A DNA stretch of 64,000 nt from Prauserella marina. GTDB taxonomy: Bacteria; Actinomycetota; Actinomycetes; Mycobacteriales; Pseudonocardiaceae. The number at the start of each line of letters is the position of its first letter. Position 1 is the first letter of the stretch. Shown piece after piece: positions 7,945 through 16,180 of the stretch. The notes under the pieces were generated by a model. It saw only the letters and a list, made by a program, of their open reading frames with translations, was not told where the DNA came from and did not search any database. Location: contig NZ_CP016353.1 of assembly GCF_002240355.1 (NCBI RefSeq), forward strand, positions 2,654,501 to 2,718,500, written 5' to 3'. A program made the position numbers and the translations under genes.

Positions 7945-8070
7945 GGTCGTATGGGGCCAGAGGGGAGTACTTCGCGAAAGGCTTGCCGGTCAGTACGGAC
8001 ACTCCGTCAGTGTCCTCGGCAGCCGCCCTTGCGGGTGAAGGAGACCTCGAACGTGATGTTCGAGGAGGTC
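7945..8070 (+). promoter_or_regulatory. yybP-ykoY (Mn2+) riboswitch leader of the TerC gene
   Basis: The leader contains the two conserved blocks of this riboswitch class: AGGGGAGTA (7961-7969) and, about 65 nt later, GAAGGAGACCT (8037-8047), separated by a hairpin-rich variable arm. The class senses Mn2+ and commonly sits before terC/alx/mntP genes. Immediately after the aptamer, GACCTCGAAC can pair with GTTCGAGGAGGTC. This would bury the GAGGAGG ribosome binding site at 8062-8068. Aptamer folding would compete for GAGACCT, predicting translation ON with Mn. Confidence 0.85.
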
Positions 8071-8074
8071 CTTG

Positions 8075-9103
8075 ATGTCTGCCCCATCGGCCGTTGCGGC
8101 CGGTCCTGCCCAATCCGTTGGATCCGTCGGCTTGTGGCTGATCAGTATCGCGGTGCTGGTGGCCCTGCTGACCGCCGATTTCCTGGTCACCCGCCGCCCG
8201 CATGAGGTGCAGCTCAAAGAGGCGGTGGGCTGGTCGTTGTTCTACCTCGCGCTGCCGGTGGTGTTCGGGCTGTGGTTGTGGCTCGACGCGGGAACTCCCC
8301 AGGCGGTGGAGTTCTTCACCGGCTTCGTCGTCGAGAAGTCCCTTTCGGTGGACAACCTGTTCGTCTTCATGCTGCTGCTCACGGCGTTCGCGGTCCCACC
8401 AGCGGTGCAGCAACGTGTCCTGCTCTACGGCATCGCGGGTGCACTGGTGCTGCGTGGCATCTTCATCGCGGCTGGCGCCGCGTTGCTGGCCGCGGGCACG
8501 TGGGCTTTTCTCGTCTTCGGTCTCATCCTCTTCGCCTCCGCCTTGAAGATTCTCCACGAGGTGATGAGCAAGAAGGAGACCGAGAAGGACGTCTCGCAGA
8601 TGCGCTCGGTTCGCTTGCTGCGCAAGTTGATGCCGGTCACCGACGACTACCGGGGAACAAAGCTGACAGTGCGGGAGAACGGGCGCCGCGCGCTCACGCC
8701 GCTGGCCGTGGTCGTGGTGGCCGTTTTCGCCGCCGACATCGTCTTCGCCGTCGACTCGGTGCCCGCGGTCTACGGCATCACCGACGATCCGTACCTCGTG
8801 TTCGCGACCAACGCGTTCGCCCTGCTCGGATTGCGGGCACTGTATTTCGTGCTGCGTTCGGTACTGGCCAAACTCGTCCACCTCAACCACGGGCTCGCGG
8901 TGATTCTCGGATTCATCGGGTTGAAGCTGGTTCTGCACTGGGCACACGGGATCTGGCCTGCCGTTCCGGAGATTCCCACTGCCCTGTCACTGGGGGTCAT
9001 CATCGGCGTTCTCGGTGTGGTCACGCTGACCAGCATGCGGGCCCGCCGCCGTACTACCGCCGCCGGAACGTCCGGCGAGGACGCCGCCACCCGGCAGGGC
9101 TGA
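8075..9103 (+). CDS. TerC family integral membrane protein, probable Mn2+ exporter
   Basis: This 342-residue protein has about nine hydrophobic segments. It carries the conserved acidic motifs of TerC/Alx, for example EFFTGFVVEKSLSVDNLFVFMLL and ADIVFAVDSVPAVYGITDDPYLVFATNAFALLGLR. Members such as E. coli Alx affect manganese export or loading of exported metalloproteins. The upstream Mn riboswitch supports that role. I chose the ATG at 8075, six nt after GAGGAGG; a TTG one codon earlier is less likely. A 37-codon membrane peptide gene follows directly. Confidence 0.9.
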   Translation: MSAPSAVAAGPAQSVGSVGLWLISIAVLVALLTADFLVTRRPHEVQLKEAVGWSLFYLALPVVFGLWLWLDAGTPQAVEFFTGFVVEKSLSVDNLFVFMLLLTAFAVPPAVQQRVLLYGIAGALVLRGIFIAAGAALLAAGTWAFLVFGLILFASALKILHEVMSKKETEKDVSQMRSVRLLRKLMPVTDDYRGTKLTVRENGRRALTPLAVVVVAVFAADIVFAVDSVPAVYGITDDPYLVFATNAFALLGLRALYFVLRSVLAKLVHLNHGLAVILGFIGLKLVLHWAHGIWPAVPEIPTALSLGVIIGVLGVVTLTSMRARRRTTAAGTSGEDAATRQG

Positions 9104-9107
9104 AAAC

Positions 9108-9221
9108 ATGGTCACCGCACAGCTCGTCAACGTGCTCGTCGACGTCGGCACCACCGTGCTCGTCCTGGTCGCCTTGGTGATCACCTGTGCGGCACTCATG
9201 CCGCCACGTCCGCCACGGTGA
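9108..9221 (+). CDS. Small single-span membrane protein (37 aa) downstream of terC
   Basis: An ATG at 9108, four bases after the terC stop, opens a 37-codon frame. The peptide has one hydrophobic helix (VLVDVGTTVLVLVALVITCAAL) and a short basic tail MPPRPPR. The tight spacing suggests translational coupling with terC. I do not recognise the family. It could be an accessory peptide of the transporter or a spurious short frame, though the membrane-helix composition argues for coding. Confidence 0.5.
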   Translation: MVTAQLVNVLVDVGTTVLVLVALVITCAALMPPRPPR

Positions 9222-9391
9222 CCGGAGCGAGGACAGCATCCACTCACGAAGGATGCCCGCGCCATCACGCGACAAACAGGGAAAGAATGGTTCCGTCGAT
9301 CGAGTCTGCCCGCGTTGTGGGTGGTGATGCGCCGTAGTCCAATGACAAGGGACCGGTGACCCTTCGCCCATGTCAGGGAGGGCAAGCATCG

Positions 9392-10606
9392 ATGCGTACC
9401 GGAAGGCGGGCCTGGTTCGCCGCGATCGCGGTGGCGGCATTCACGATGGCCGGTGCGTGTGACGGCTCCGACGGCGAAGGGCAGGACGCTGTGGGCGAGG
9501 CGGAGGCCGCGGAAGCGGCCAACGCCTTGCCCCGCGGCGATTTCTACGCGGCGGAACCGACGCCGGACCAACCGGGAACGGTCGTGCGATCGGAATCCTT
9601 CGCCGACTGGTCGCTGGAAGATGGCATGCGCGGCACCAGGATGATCTACGACTCGCGTTCCGCGAGGGGTGAGCCGGTGGTCACCTCGGCAGCGGTCGTC
9701 ACGCCGGACGGGGAGCCTCCGAGGGGAGGCTGGCCCGTCATCGCATGGGCGCACGGCACCAGTGGTGTCGCTCCACAGTGCGCGCCGACCCTGATGAAAG
9801 ACCTGTACTACGGCGAGGTCATCAAGGAATACGTCAAGCGCGGATACGCCGTCGTCGCGACCGACTACTCCGGACTCGGCGCTGGCAAGGGGCACGAGTA
9901 CATCACCATGCAGGCCAACGCCAACGACGTCCGGTACTCGGTCGCCGCGGCGAGGCAGGCCGTCGACGGCCTGGCGGAGCGCTGGATCGCGGTCGGCCAT
10001 TCCCAGGGAGGGCAGGCCGCGTGGGGCGCGGCGCGGCAACAGGCGGCCGAACCGGTCGGCGAGTTGCTGGGTGCCGTCGCCCTCGCGCCGGCGACGTCGC
10101 TTGACAGGTCGGGCGCCGCGATCAGGAACGCGGCGGGCTCGGCAGCGTATCTGCCCTACATCGGCTACACGCTCGCCGAGCAGTACCCGGGCTTCAAGCC
10201 GGAGGACATCCTCACCGAGGCGGGAATGCGGCACTACGACCGCTACGTCAAGGAAGGGTGCCTCCCACTGGCGGTCGCGCTCACCGGCGACGCGACGCCA
10301 GCGCAATTCCTCAAGCCCGGCTGGCTCGGCAACCCTTCGGTGCGCGAGTTCATCGAGCGCAACCGCTATGCGAACGAGAAGACGGCGGTGCCCCTGTTCG
10401 TCGCGTCGGGGGCCAAGGACGTCTCGGTCGCACCGGCGACCGTAGCCGAGACGGTCGCCGAGCAGTGCGCCCACGAGACAGCGGTGGAGTACACGGAATA
10501 CCCCGGAACCCACGACGAGTTGATCGGCGAATCCAGTGCGGACGTGATGCGCTGGATCGCCGACCGGTTCGCCGGAGTGCGACCGCCGCCGGGCAACTGC
10601 GGGTGA
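9392..10606 (+). CDS. Secreted lipase-family alpha/beta hydrolase
   Basis: The 404-residue precursor begins with a signal peptide (MRTGRRAWFAAIAVAAFTMA) and a Cys at position 23. The preceding AGA is not an ideal lipobox, so anchoring is uncertain. The nucleophile motif GHSQGG places the Ser near residue 204. Asp in GAKDVSVAP and His in GTHDELIGES complete a plausible triad. Order and length fit the secretory lipase (LIP) family, which releases fatty acids or hydrolyses esters outside the cell. CAGGGAGGG precedes the chosen ATG by about 10 nt. Confidence 0.87.
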   Translation: MRTGRRAWFAAIAVAAFTMAGACDGSDGEGQDAVGEAEAAEAANALPRGDFYAAEPTPDQPGTVVRSESFADWSLEDGMRGTRMIYDSRSARGEPVVTSAAVVTPDGEPPRGGWPVIAWAHGTSGVAPQCAPTLMKDLYYGEVIKEYVKRGYAVVATDYSGLGAGKGHEYITMQANANDVRYSVAAARQAVDGLAERWIAVGHSQGGQAAWGAARQQAAEPVGELLGAVALAPATSLDRSGAAIRNAAGSAAYLPYIGYTLAEQYPGFKPEDILTEAGMRHYDRYVKEGCLPLAVALTGDATPAQFLKPGWLGNPSVREFIERNRYANEKTAVPLFVASGAKDVSVAPATVAETVAEQCAHETAVEYTEYPGTHDELIGESSADVMRWIADRFAGVRPPPGNCG

Positions 10607-10647
10607 AGACGATCCGCGAGACGGCGGGCGATGGCTATCCTCTGCCG

Positions 10648-11169
10648 GTGAGTACGGGTGGTGAACTACGGCTGCGCCTGCTCGGCGAGGCCGACGAGAT
10701 TCCGTTCAGGGCGGCGCACAGGGCGATGCTCGACGAGGGATTCGAGTTCGGATGGGGGCTACGGGAAGAACTGGAGTGGTCCGCTTATCTGCGGCTGCTG
10801 GCCGATCAGCGGGACGAGCGAGGGCGCAAGGAGGGGACGGTGCCCGCGACTCTGCTCGTCGCCGAGGTCGGCGGCCGGATCGTGGGCAGGACTTCGGTGC
10901 GGCACACGCTCGACGATGCGCTGCTCCGGGTGGGCGGGCACATCGGCTACGCGGTGCTGCCGCCCTACCGGCGGCGCGGATACGCGACCGAGATCCTGCG
11001 CCAGAGCGTGATTGTCGCCAGATCGCTGGGGGTGGACCGGATTCTCGTGACGTGTGATGAGGACAACGCGGCTTCGGCGACCGTCATCGAAGCCAACGGC
11101 GGGCGATGGGAAAACACGCTGCCCGCCGGGCCGGGCAGGCCGGGCAAGCGCCGCTACTGGATCGGCTGA
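10648..11169 (+). CDS. GNAT family N-acetyltransferase
   Basis: This 173-residue protein has the acetyl-CoA pyrophosphate loop in HIGYAVLPPYRRRGYATEILRQSV and the following LGVDRILVTCDEDNAASATVIEANGG, both typical of GNAT enzymes. The substrate is unknown. A GTG at 10603 overlapping the lipase stop is also in frame. I prefer the GTG at 10648 because TATCCT (10636-10641) ends six nt before it, which fits a leaderless actinobacterial transcript. The CRISPR array begins about 35 bp after the gene. Confidence 0.85.
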   Translation: MSTGGELRLRLLGEADEIPFRAAHRAMLDEGFEFGWGLREELEWSAYLRLLADQRDERGRKEGTVPATLLVAEVGGRIVGRTSVRHTLDDALLRVGGHIGYAVLPPYRRRGYATEILRQSVIVARSLGVDRILVTCDEDNAASATVIEANGGRWENTLPAGPGRPGKRRYWIG

Positions 11170-11205
11170 CTCCTTGTGGCCGCGCGGTTGGCGGACGACG
11201 AGATC

Positions 11206-11907
11206 GGGATATCCCCGCTTATGCGGGGAGGACCGAGATACGCCGTGGCCGGTGTGGTTGCTGTGGGGAAGACCTCCGCTCGCGCGGGGAAGACGCTCGT
11301 CGGATGTCGGCCAGCTCGGCGCGAGCGGGGAACACCCCCGCTCGCGCGGGGAAGACCTAATGATCAGGTGAACAAGCTTCGCGAGCACCGGAACACCCCC
11401 GCTCGCGCGGGGAAGACACGGGGCAAGGAAGGGCCGAGCTGACCCGGACGGGAACACCCCCCGCTCGCGCGGGGAAGACAGCCCCGGTTCGGTGGTAGAC
11501 CACCGACCTGACCGGAACACCCCCGCTCGCGCGGGGAAGACGCTGGCTGACGGTCGATGAGGCGACGATCAACGGGAACACCCCCGCTCGCGCGGGGAAG
11601 ACCCGCGTTTGAACCTCGCATCATAGTCATTCCAGGGAACACCCCCGCTCGCGCGGGGAAGACTGCCGGACACCAGCACCACACCGGTACCGCCGGGGAA
11701 CACCCCCGCTCGCGCGGGGAAGACGGTGTCTCTCTCGGTGCTCACCGGTCCTCCAGCGGAACACCCCCGCTCGCGCGGGGAAGACTCCCACATCCGCCGA
11801 TGCGACCTCACAGCCTTCGGAACACCCCCGCTCGCGCGGGGAAGACACCCGATGACCGGTGTACCGCCGTCGTATCGGACGAACACCCCCGCTCGCGCGG
11901 GGAAGAC
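11206..11907 (-). CRISPR. Type I-E CRISPR array, 12 repeats (10 good, 2 degenerate) and 11 spacers, no cas genes nearby
   Basis: A 28-bp repeat, GGAACACCCCCG... ending ...GCGGGGAAGAC on the + strand, starts at 11329, 11390, 11451, 11514, 11575, 11636, 11697, 11758, 11819 and 11880. Degenerate copies start at 11267 (2 mismatches) and 11206 (many mismatches). Spacers are 33-34 bp and all different. The copy at 11451 has one extra C. Read on the - strand the repeat becomes GTCTTCCCCGCGCGAGCGGG..., a standard type I-E repeat with stem CCCCGC/GCGGGG. Decay at the left end therefore marks the leader-distal end, and transcription should run leftwards. Confidence 0.97.
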
Positions 11908-12137
11908 ACACTTCCTGACCAGCAACTTTACCCCACCCTGAATCGATAATGCGTGACTGAATTGATCTTGCGAGGACAGAAACAGCCAGCAGCCGAAGCC
12001 GAAAGAAAGACGAACCACCACGACCCACTGGCACCAGCGCTGCCCGGCCGCCGCTGCCACATGCGGACGCCGGGCCTATTGTCGGGTCGCGGCGCCACGC
12101 GCCCGCACGGGCCGGGTGCCGGATCGAGGAGAACACC
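11908..12137 (-). promoter_or_regulatory. Probable CRISPR leader and promoter of the downstream TetR gene
   Basis: The repeat nearest this region (11880-11907) differs only at its outermost base, while decay is at the opposite end, so the leader should lie here. Read leftwards the flank ends GGTAAAGTTGCTGGTCAGG before the first repeat, similar to actinobacterial type I-E leaders as I recall them. The rightmost 100 bp also hold the TetR promoter and its ribosome binding site. No coding frame is evident. Confidence 0.6.
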
Positions 12138-12788
12138 ATGGTTTCGCGCACGTCGGAGAGTAGCGGCGGCCAGAGGGAACAGGCGCTCGGGCGGCGCGAA
12201 CGCAAGAAGCTGGCCACCCGCGCCGCGGTGCAGGAAGCCGCCGTGCGGCTCGCGGTGCGATTCGGCGTCGAGAACGTCACGGTCGAGCAGATCGCCGCCG
12301 AGGCCGACATCGCGCTGAGGACGTTCTTCAACTACTTCCCCAGCAAGGAGCACGCGCTGGTTGCCTTCACCGCATCCGGCGCCGACGCGCTCGTCGAGGC
12401 GTTCCGCGCCCGGCCCGCGACGGAGTCGGTACTGGACGCGATCAGGGGCTCCGTGCTCGTGGTGATGTCGGAGAACATCTCGGCGAGCAGGACGCACATC
12501 GACGCGCTGCGACTGATCAGCGAGGCACCGTCGCTGTGGCCGCATCAGCTCGCGATCCTCACCGGCTACGAGAAGGCACTCGCCTCGGCGATCGCGGAGC
12601 GCGGCGAGCCGGACGGGCTGTACGCCTCGGTGTGCGCGGCGGCGTCGATCGCCGCACTGCGGGTCGTCGTCGCCCGGTGCCTTGCCCGCTCCGGCTCCGG
12701 CGCCTTCTCGCTGGAAGAGTTTCGCTCCGAGTTCGACAAAGCCCTGGCCGAACTCGGCGCCGGTCTCGACCGGCCTCCGGGAACGTGA
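12138..12788 (+). CDS. TetR family transcriptional regulator (MftR/AcrR-like)
   Basis: The 216-residue protein has a typical TetR DNA-binding domain at about residues 22-72: RRERKKLATRAAVQEAAVRLAVRFG then VTVEQIAAEADIALRTFFNYFPSKEHAL. The FFNYFPSKE variant is common in actinobacterial regulators of oxidoreductase genes. GAGGAG lies 7 nt upstream of the ATG. The stop is 20 bp from the convergent flavin-oxidase gene. The two palindromes at 13407-13442, beyond that gene, are candidate binding sites. Confidence 0.9.
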   Translation: MVSRTSESSGGQREQALGRRERKKLATRAAVQEAAVRLAVRFGVENVTVEQIAAEADIALRTFFNYFPSKEHALVAFTASGADALVEAFRARPATESVLDAIRGSVLVVMSENISASRTHIDALRLISEAPSLWPHQLAILTGYEKALASAIAERGEPDGLYASVCAAASIAALRVVVARCLARSGSGAFSLEEFRSEFDKALAELGAGLDRPPGT

Positions 12789-12808
12789 CCGGCCGGGTCT
12801 TTTCCGGT

Positions 12809-13339
12809 TCAGTAGGCGAAGTCCCACCTGCTGGCGCCGTGCGGTTCGGCTGAGGCCACCCCGATGGCGGTGTCGAGGGTCAGCCGGTAGAGGTGCCACG
12901 GCGGCGGGCCCGCGCTGGGTGCGCTGAACGGGGCGGTGAAGGCGTCACCCCGCACGGTGGCAGGCCGGCCGCCGTCCCGGTACACCGCCGCCACCCGCTC
13001 CAGCGTGGCGGAGTCGGTGACGCGCCTCGCCTCGCCCTCCAGCACGAGGTCGATGCCACGCAGACTCACCGACACGGTGCACGCCGCGTTCGCGGCCAGA
13101 TTGCGCGATCTGCGTGCCCCTGGGCCGCCCGTGAAGTACAACGCGTCGTCCACCCAGACGGCGCCGACCCCCGCCGAATGCGGGCGGCCGTCGGGACGCA
13201 CGGTGGAGACGAAGAACGTCAGCATTTCCTTTGGCGTATCGCTGGCCATGATGTCTCGCGCACGGCTCCACGGCAGTTGTGCCGAGCCGTACCGGTCGAG
13301 GTTGGTGGTCGAGGTCGGTTCCTTCATCGTGTGTGTCAT
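12809..13339 (-). CDS. Pyridoxamine 5'-phosphate oxidase family protein (FMN/F420-binding split barrel)
   Basis: The 176-residue protein shows the split-barrel pattern MLTFFVSTVRPDGRPHSAGVGAVWVDDALYFTGGPGARRSRNLAANAACTVSVSL. Relatives bind FMN, F420 or heme, and many reduce or oxidise small molecules. A GGAGGT sits immediately before the ATG at 13339 and 12 nt before a second Met at 13327, so the start is uncertain by four codons. It diverges from the NmrA-like gene at 13495 across two palindromes. Confidence 0.82.
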   Translation of the reverse strand: MTHTMKEPTSTTNLDRYGSAQLPWSRARDIMASDTPKEMLTFFVSTVRPDGRPHSAGVGAVWVDDALYFTGGPGARRSRNLAANAACTVSVSLRGIDLVLEGEARRVTDSATLERVAAVYRDGGRPATVRGDAFTAPFSAPSAGPPPWHLYRLTLDTAIGVASAEPHGASRWDFAY

Positions 13340-13406
13340 ACCTCCGCGTCGAACGGGCGGCGCCCGGATCGACACCCGCCACATCAGGAATATCGGACGT
13401 GGGTTC

Positions 13407-13442
13407 CTCGTGTGACACACGAGACTCGCCGTCGTGTCACGA
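13407..13442. promoter_or_regulatory. Pair of palindromic operators between divergent oxidoreductase genes
   Basis: CTCGTGTGACACACGAG (13407-13423) is a perfect 8-1-8 palindrome. TCGTGTCACGA (13432-13442) is a perfect 5-1-5 palindrome sharing the TCGTG/CACGA arms. Their centres are 22 bp apart, about two helical turns. A dimeric regulator, possibly the TetR encoded at 12138, could occupy both. Confidence 0.7.
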
Positions 13443-13494
13443 ATGCGGTGCCGGGGAAGTCCTCAAGACGTAGGCATGGGAAAGGGAGCGAACC

Positions 13495-14241
13495 ATGAAA
13501 ATCGTCGTCATCGGTGGCACCGGCCTGATCGGCTCGAAGGTGGTCGCCCTGCTCGGCAGCCAGGGCCACGATGCCGTTGCCGCTTCTCCGGCGACCGGGG
13601 TGAACACCATCACCCGGGAGGGAGTGGCCGATGCGCTGCGCGGGGCGGATGTGCTCGTGGACGTGTCGAACTCGCCGTCGTTCGCCGACGCCGACGTGCT
13701 CGCCTTCTTCGGCACGTCGACGCGCACCCTGATCGAGGAGGCCGGCGGCGCGGGCGTGGGCCATTACGTCGCGCTGACCGTGGTGGGCACACGGCGGCTG
13801 GCGGCGTCGGGGTACTTTCGGGCCAAGGTGGACCAGGAGAATCTGATCGCGGCCTCGGGCCTGCCGTACTCGCTCGTGCACGCGACCCAGTTCTTCGAGT
13901 TCGCGGGCGGGATCGCCGAAGGCGCGACCCTGGACGGCGCGGTCCGGCTTTCCGGCGCGAGCGTGCGGCCCATCGCGGCGGGTGATGTCGCGGCGATGGT
14001 CGTCGATGTCGCAGTAAAGCCGCGCGGCGGTGCGCTTGAGGTGGCCGGTCCCGAGGTGCTCGGTCTCGACGAATGGGTCCGCACCGTGCTGGCGGCCCGC
14101 GGTGACACCCGCAAGGTCGTCGTCGATCCGGAGGCGGCCTATTTCGGGGCTCGGCTGAGACAGGACAGCCTCCTGCCGGGGCCGGACGCCGAGATCGCGC
14201 CGACCAGGCTCGCCGACTGGCTCGCGCTCGACCAGCGCTGA
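13495..14241 (+). CDS. NmrA/atypical SDR family NAD(P)-binding protein
   Basis: The 248-residue protein opens with MKIVVIGGTGLIGSKVVALL, a GGxGxxG dinucleotide-binding motif. It continues with the NmrA-like pattern of ADVLVDVSNSPSFADADVL and GLPYSLVHATQFFEF. Atypical SDRs of this group often act as redox sensors or on quinones rather than as classical dehydrogenases. The Tyr-x3-Lys active site is not clear. GGGAGCGAACC precedes the ATG. The flavoprotein gene follows by 16 bp and may be cotranscribed. Confidence 0.85.
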   Translation: MKIVVIGGTGLIGSKVVALLGSQGHDAVAASPATGVNTITREGVADALRGADVLVDVSNSPSFADADVLAFFGTSTRTLIEEAGGAGVGHYVALTVVGTRRLAASGYFRAKVDQENLIAASGLPYSLVHATQFFEFAGGIAEGATLDGAVRLSGASVRPIAAGDVAAMVVDVAVKPRGGALEVAGPEVLGLDEWVRTVLAARGDTRKVVVDPEAAYFGARLRQDSLLPGPDAEIAPTRLADWLALDQR

Positions 14242-14257
14242 CCGAGAAAGGAACGGA

Positions 14258-15988
14258 ATGAACCACCCCGAGAAGCAGCTCGCCACGTCCGTACTGGTGA
14301 TCGGCACCGGAGGGGCGGGACTGCGTGCCGCCATCGAACTCGCCGAGCGCGGCGTCGACGTTCTGGTGCTCGGCAAACGACCCAAGTCCGACGCCCACAC
14401 CACGCTGGCAGCCGGCGGAATCAACGCCGCGTTGTCCACAATGGATAAAGAGGACACCTGGGCGCAGCACGCGGCCGACACCATCAAGGAGAGCTACCTG
14501 CTCGCCCATCCGGACATCGTGCGCGTCGTCACCGAGAACGGCCCGCGCGGGATCGCCGACCTCGAACGTTGGGGAATGCCGTTCGCGCGGGAGGACGACG
14601 GGCGCATCTCGCAGCGGTTCTTCGGCGCGCACACCCACCGGCGCACCGCTTTCGCGGGCGACTACACCGGGCTGGAGATCCAGCGGACGCTGGTGAACAG
14701 GGCGGCGCTGCTGAACGTTCCCGTGCTCGACACGTGTTATGTCACGCGGATTCTGGTCAAGGACAACGCCGTTTTCGGCGCGTATGGCTTCGACATCGGG
14801 ACGGGACAACGGTACGTGATCCACGCCGATGCCGTGGTTCTCGCCGCGGGCGGGCACACCCGGATCTGGCGGCGCACGTCGTCGCGGAGGGACGAGAACA
14901 CGGGCGACGCTTTCCGGCTCGCCGTGCTCGCGGGCGGGCGGATCAGAGATCCCGAACTCGTGCAGTTCCATCCCTCCGGCCTGATCGAACCGGAGAACGC
15001 GGCCGGAACTCTCGTGTCGGAGGCGGCGAGGGGAGAGGGCGGCATCCTGCGCAACGCCGATGGCGAGCGGTTCATGGCTCGCTACGACCCAGATCGCCTT
15101 GAACTGTCCACACGCGACCGGGTCGCGCTCGCGGCCTACACCGAGATCAAGGAGGGGAGGGGAACACCACGGGGCGGGGTCTGGCTCGACGTGTCGCACC
15201 TCCCGCGCGAGACGATCATGAACCGGTTGCCGAGGGTCTACCAGACGCTGCTGGAATTGCAGATGCTCGACATCACCAGTGATCCGGTCGAGGTCGCGCC
15301 GACCGCGCACTACTCCATGGGCGGCGTGTGGGTACGGCCGGAGGATCACGGCACCGGCGTCGACGGCCTCTACGCCATCGGGGAGGCCTCCAGCGGGCTG
15401 CACGGCGCCAACCGGCTCGGTGGCAACTCGCTCATCGAGTTGCTGGTGTACGGGCGGATCGTCGGCGAGGAGGCCGCGCGTTACTCGGCACGGCTGCCCG
15501 CCCAGCGCCGGTCGAAGGAGGCACTGGCACTGGCCCGTGCGGAGGTCGACGAGCTGCTCGCCGCGGACGGCCCGGAAAACGTGCGTGCCCTGCAACGGGC
15601 GTTGCGCGACACCATGACCGAGCACGCCGGGGTGGTGCGCGACGAGACCGGGCTGCGCGCGGGACTCGCCGAACTCGACGAGATCGAGCGACGGATGGCG
15701 GGTCTCGGTGTGCATCCCGATCGCGCGGGATACACCGACCTCGCGCATGCCTTCGATCTCAAGGCTTCCGCGCTAGCTGCGCGGGCCACGATGGAGGCCG
15801 CGCTGGAGCGGCGGGAGACCCGGGGCTGTCACAACCGCGCCGATTACCCCGAACTCGATCCCGCGCTGCGGGTGAATCTGGTCTGGTCGGGGCCGGGAAA
15901 GGTGGAGCGGGAGGAACTGCCGCCGGTCCCGGACGAGATCGCCGCGCTGATGAGGGAGGTCTCCAGCGAGGGGAAGCTCGTCGAGTGA
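14258..15988 (+). CDS. Stand-alone fumarate reductase/succinate dehydrogenase-type flavoprotein (L-aspartate oxidase-like)
   Basis: The 576-residue protein has the FAD motif VLVIGTGGAGLRAAIELAE near the N-terminus and the FAD-linking region DAHTTLAAGGINAAL. Substrate-side blocks are TLVSEAARGEGGIL, VAPTAHYSMGGV (catalytic His region) and HGANRLGGNSL. The C-terminal helical domain matches SdhA/FrdA/NadB. No iron-sulfur or membrane subunit gene is adjacent and no nadA/nadC is seen. It may be a soluble fumarate reductase or aspartate oxidase; I cannot decide. AAAGGA precedes the ATG, 16 bp after the NmrA-like gene. Confidence 0.85.
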   Translation: MNHPEKQLATSVLVIGTGGAGLRAAIELAERGVDVLVLGKRPKSDAHTTLAAGGINAALSTMDKEDTWAQHAADTIKESYLLAHPDIVRVVTENGPRGIADLERWGMPFAREDDGRISQRFFGAHTHRRTAFAGDYTGLEIQRTLVNRAALLNVPVLDTCYVTRILVKDNAVFGAYGFDIGTGQRYVIHADAVVLAAGGHTRIWRRTSSRRDENTGDAFRLAVLAGGRIRDPELVQFHPSGLIEPENAAGTLVSEAARGEGGILRNADGERFMARYDPDRLELSTRDRVALAAYTEIKEGRGTPRGGVWLDVSHLPRETIMNRLPRVYQTLLELQMLDITSDPVEVAPTAHYSMGGVWVRPEDHGTGVDGLYAIGEASSGLHGANRLGGNSLIELLVYGRIVGEEAARYSARLPAQRRSKEALALARAEVDELLAADGPENVRALQRALRDTMTEHAGVVRDETGLRAGLAELDEIERRMAGLGVHPDRAGYTDLAHAFDLKASALAARATMEAALERRETRGCHNRADYPELDPALRVNLVWSGPGKVEREELPPVPDEIAALMREVSSEGKLVE

Positions 15989-16095
15989 CAGATCGCGTCA
16001 GTGACATGTCCTGGCGCGGTTTCACCGGCATCCCTTCTGTTCACATCGTGGTATCGGTGGGGACGGCCGCGCGGGAACCCATTACGCTGGTGAGA

Positions 16096-16180
16096 GGCCG
16101 AGAGGCGCTGCAACGGACCCGTGGTCCGCCACGCTCGGCCTGGTCGAATCGCAGCAAGGGCGCCTCCCAGCAGAGGGAGG
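16096..16180 (+). promoter_or_regulatory. S-adenosylhomocysteine (SAH) riboswitch upstream of metH
   Basis: GGCCGAG (16096-16102) pairs with CTCGGCC (16134-16140) to close P1. The interior GCGCTGCAACGGACC...GTCCGCCACGCTCGG matches the SAH riboswitch core. The pseudoknot is present: AGGCGC (16103-16108) pairs with GCGCCT (16160-16165). CCTCCC (16163-16168) can alternatively pair with the ribosome binding site GGGAGG (16175-16180). The pseudoknot strand and this sequestering strand share three bases, so only one can form. SAH binding should therefore free the site and turn metH on. Confidence 0.9.

Noticed and set aside
11364-12060. Several open frames running through the CRISPR repeats (peptides repeating SPRERGCS or LPRASGGVP)
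   Set aside because: The periodic peptides are translations of the repeats; the 61-bp period is explained by the CRISPR array.
13610-15748. A 712-codon open frame on the - strand opposite the flavoprotein and NmrA-like genes
   Set aside because: It is a GC-rich antisense shadow; its translation has no family motif and is rich in Arg, His and Pro, while the + strand genes are clear.
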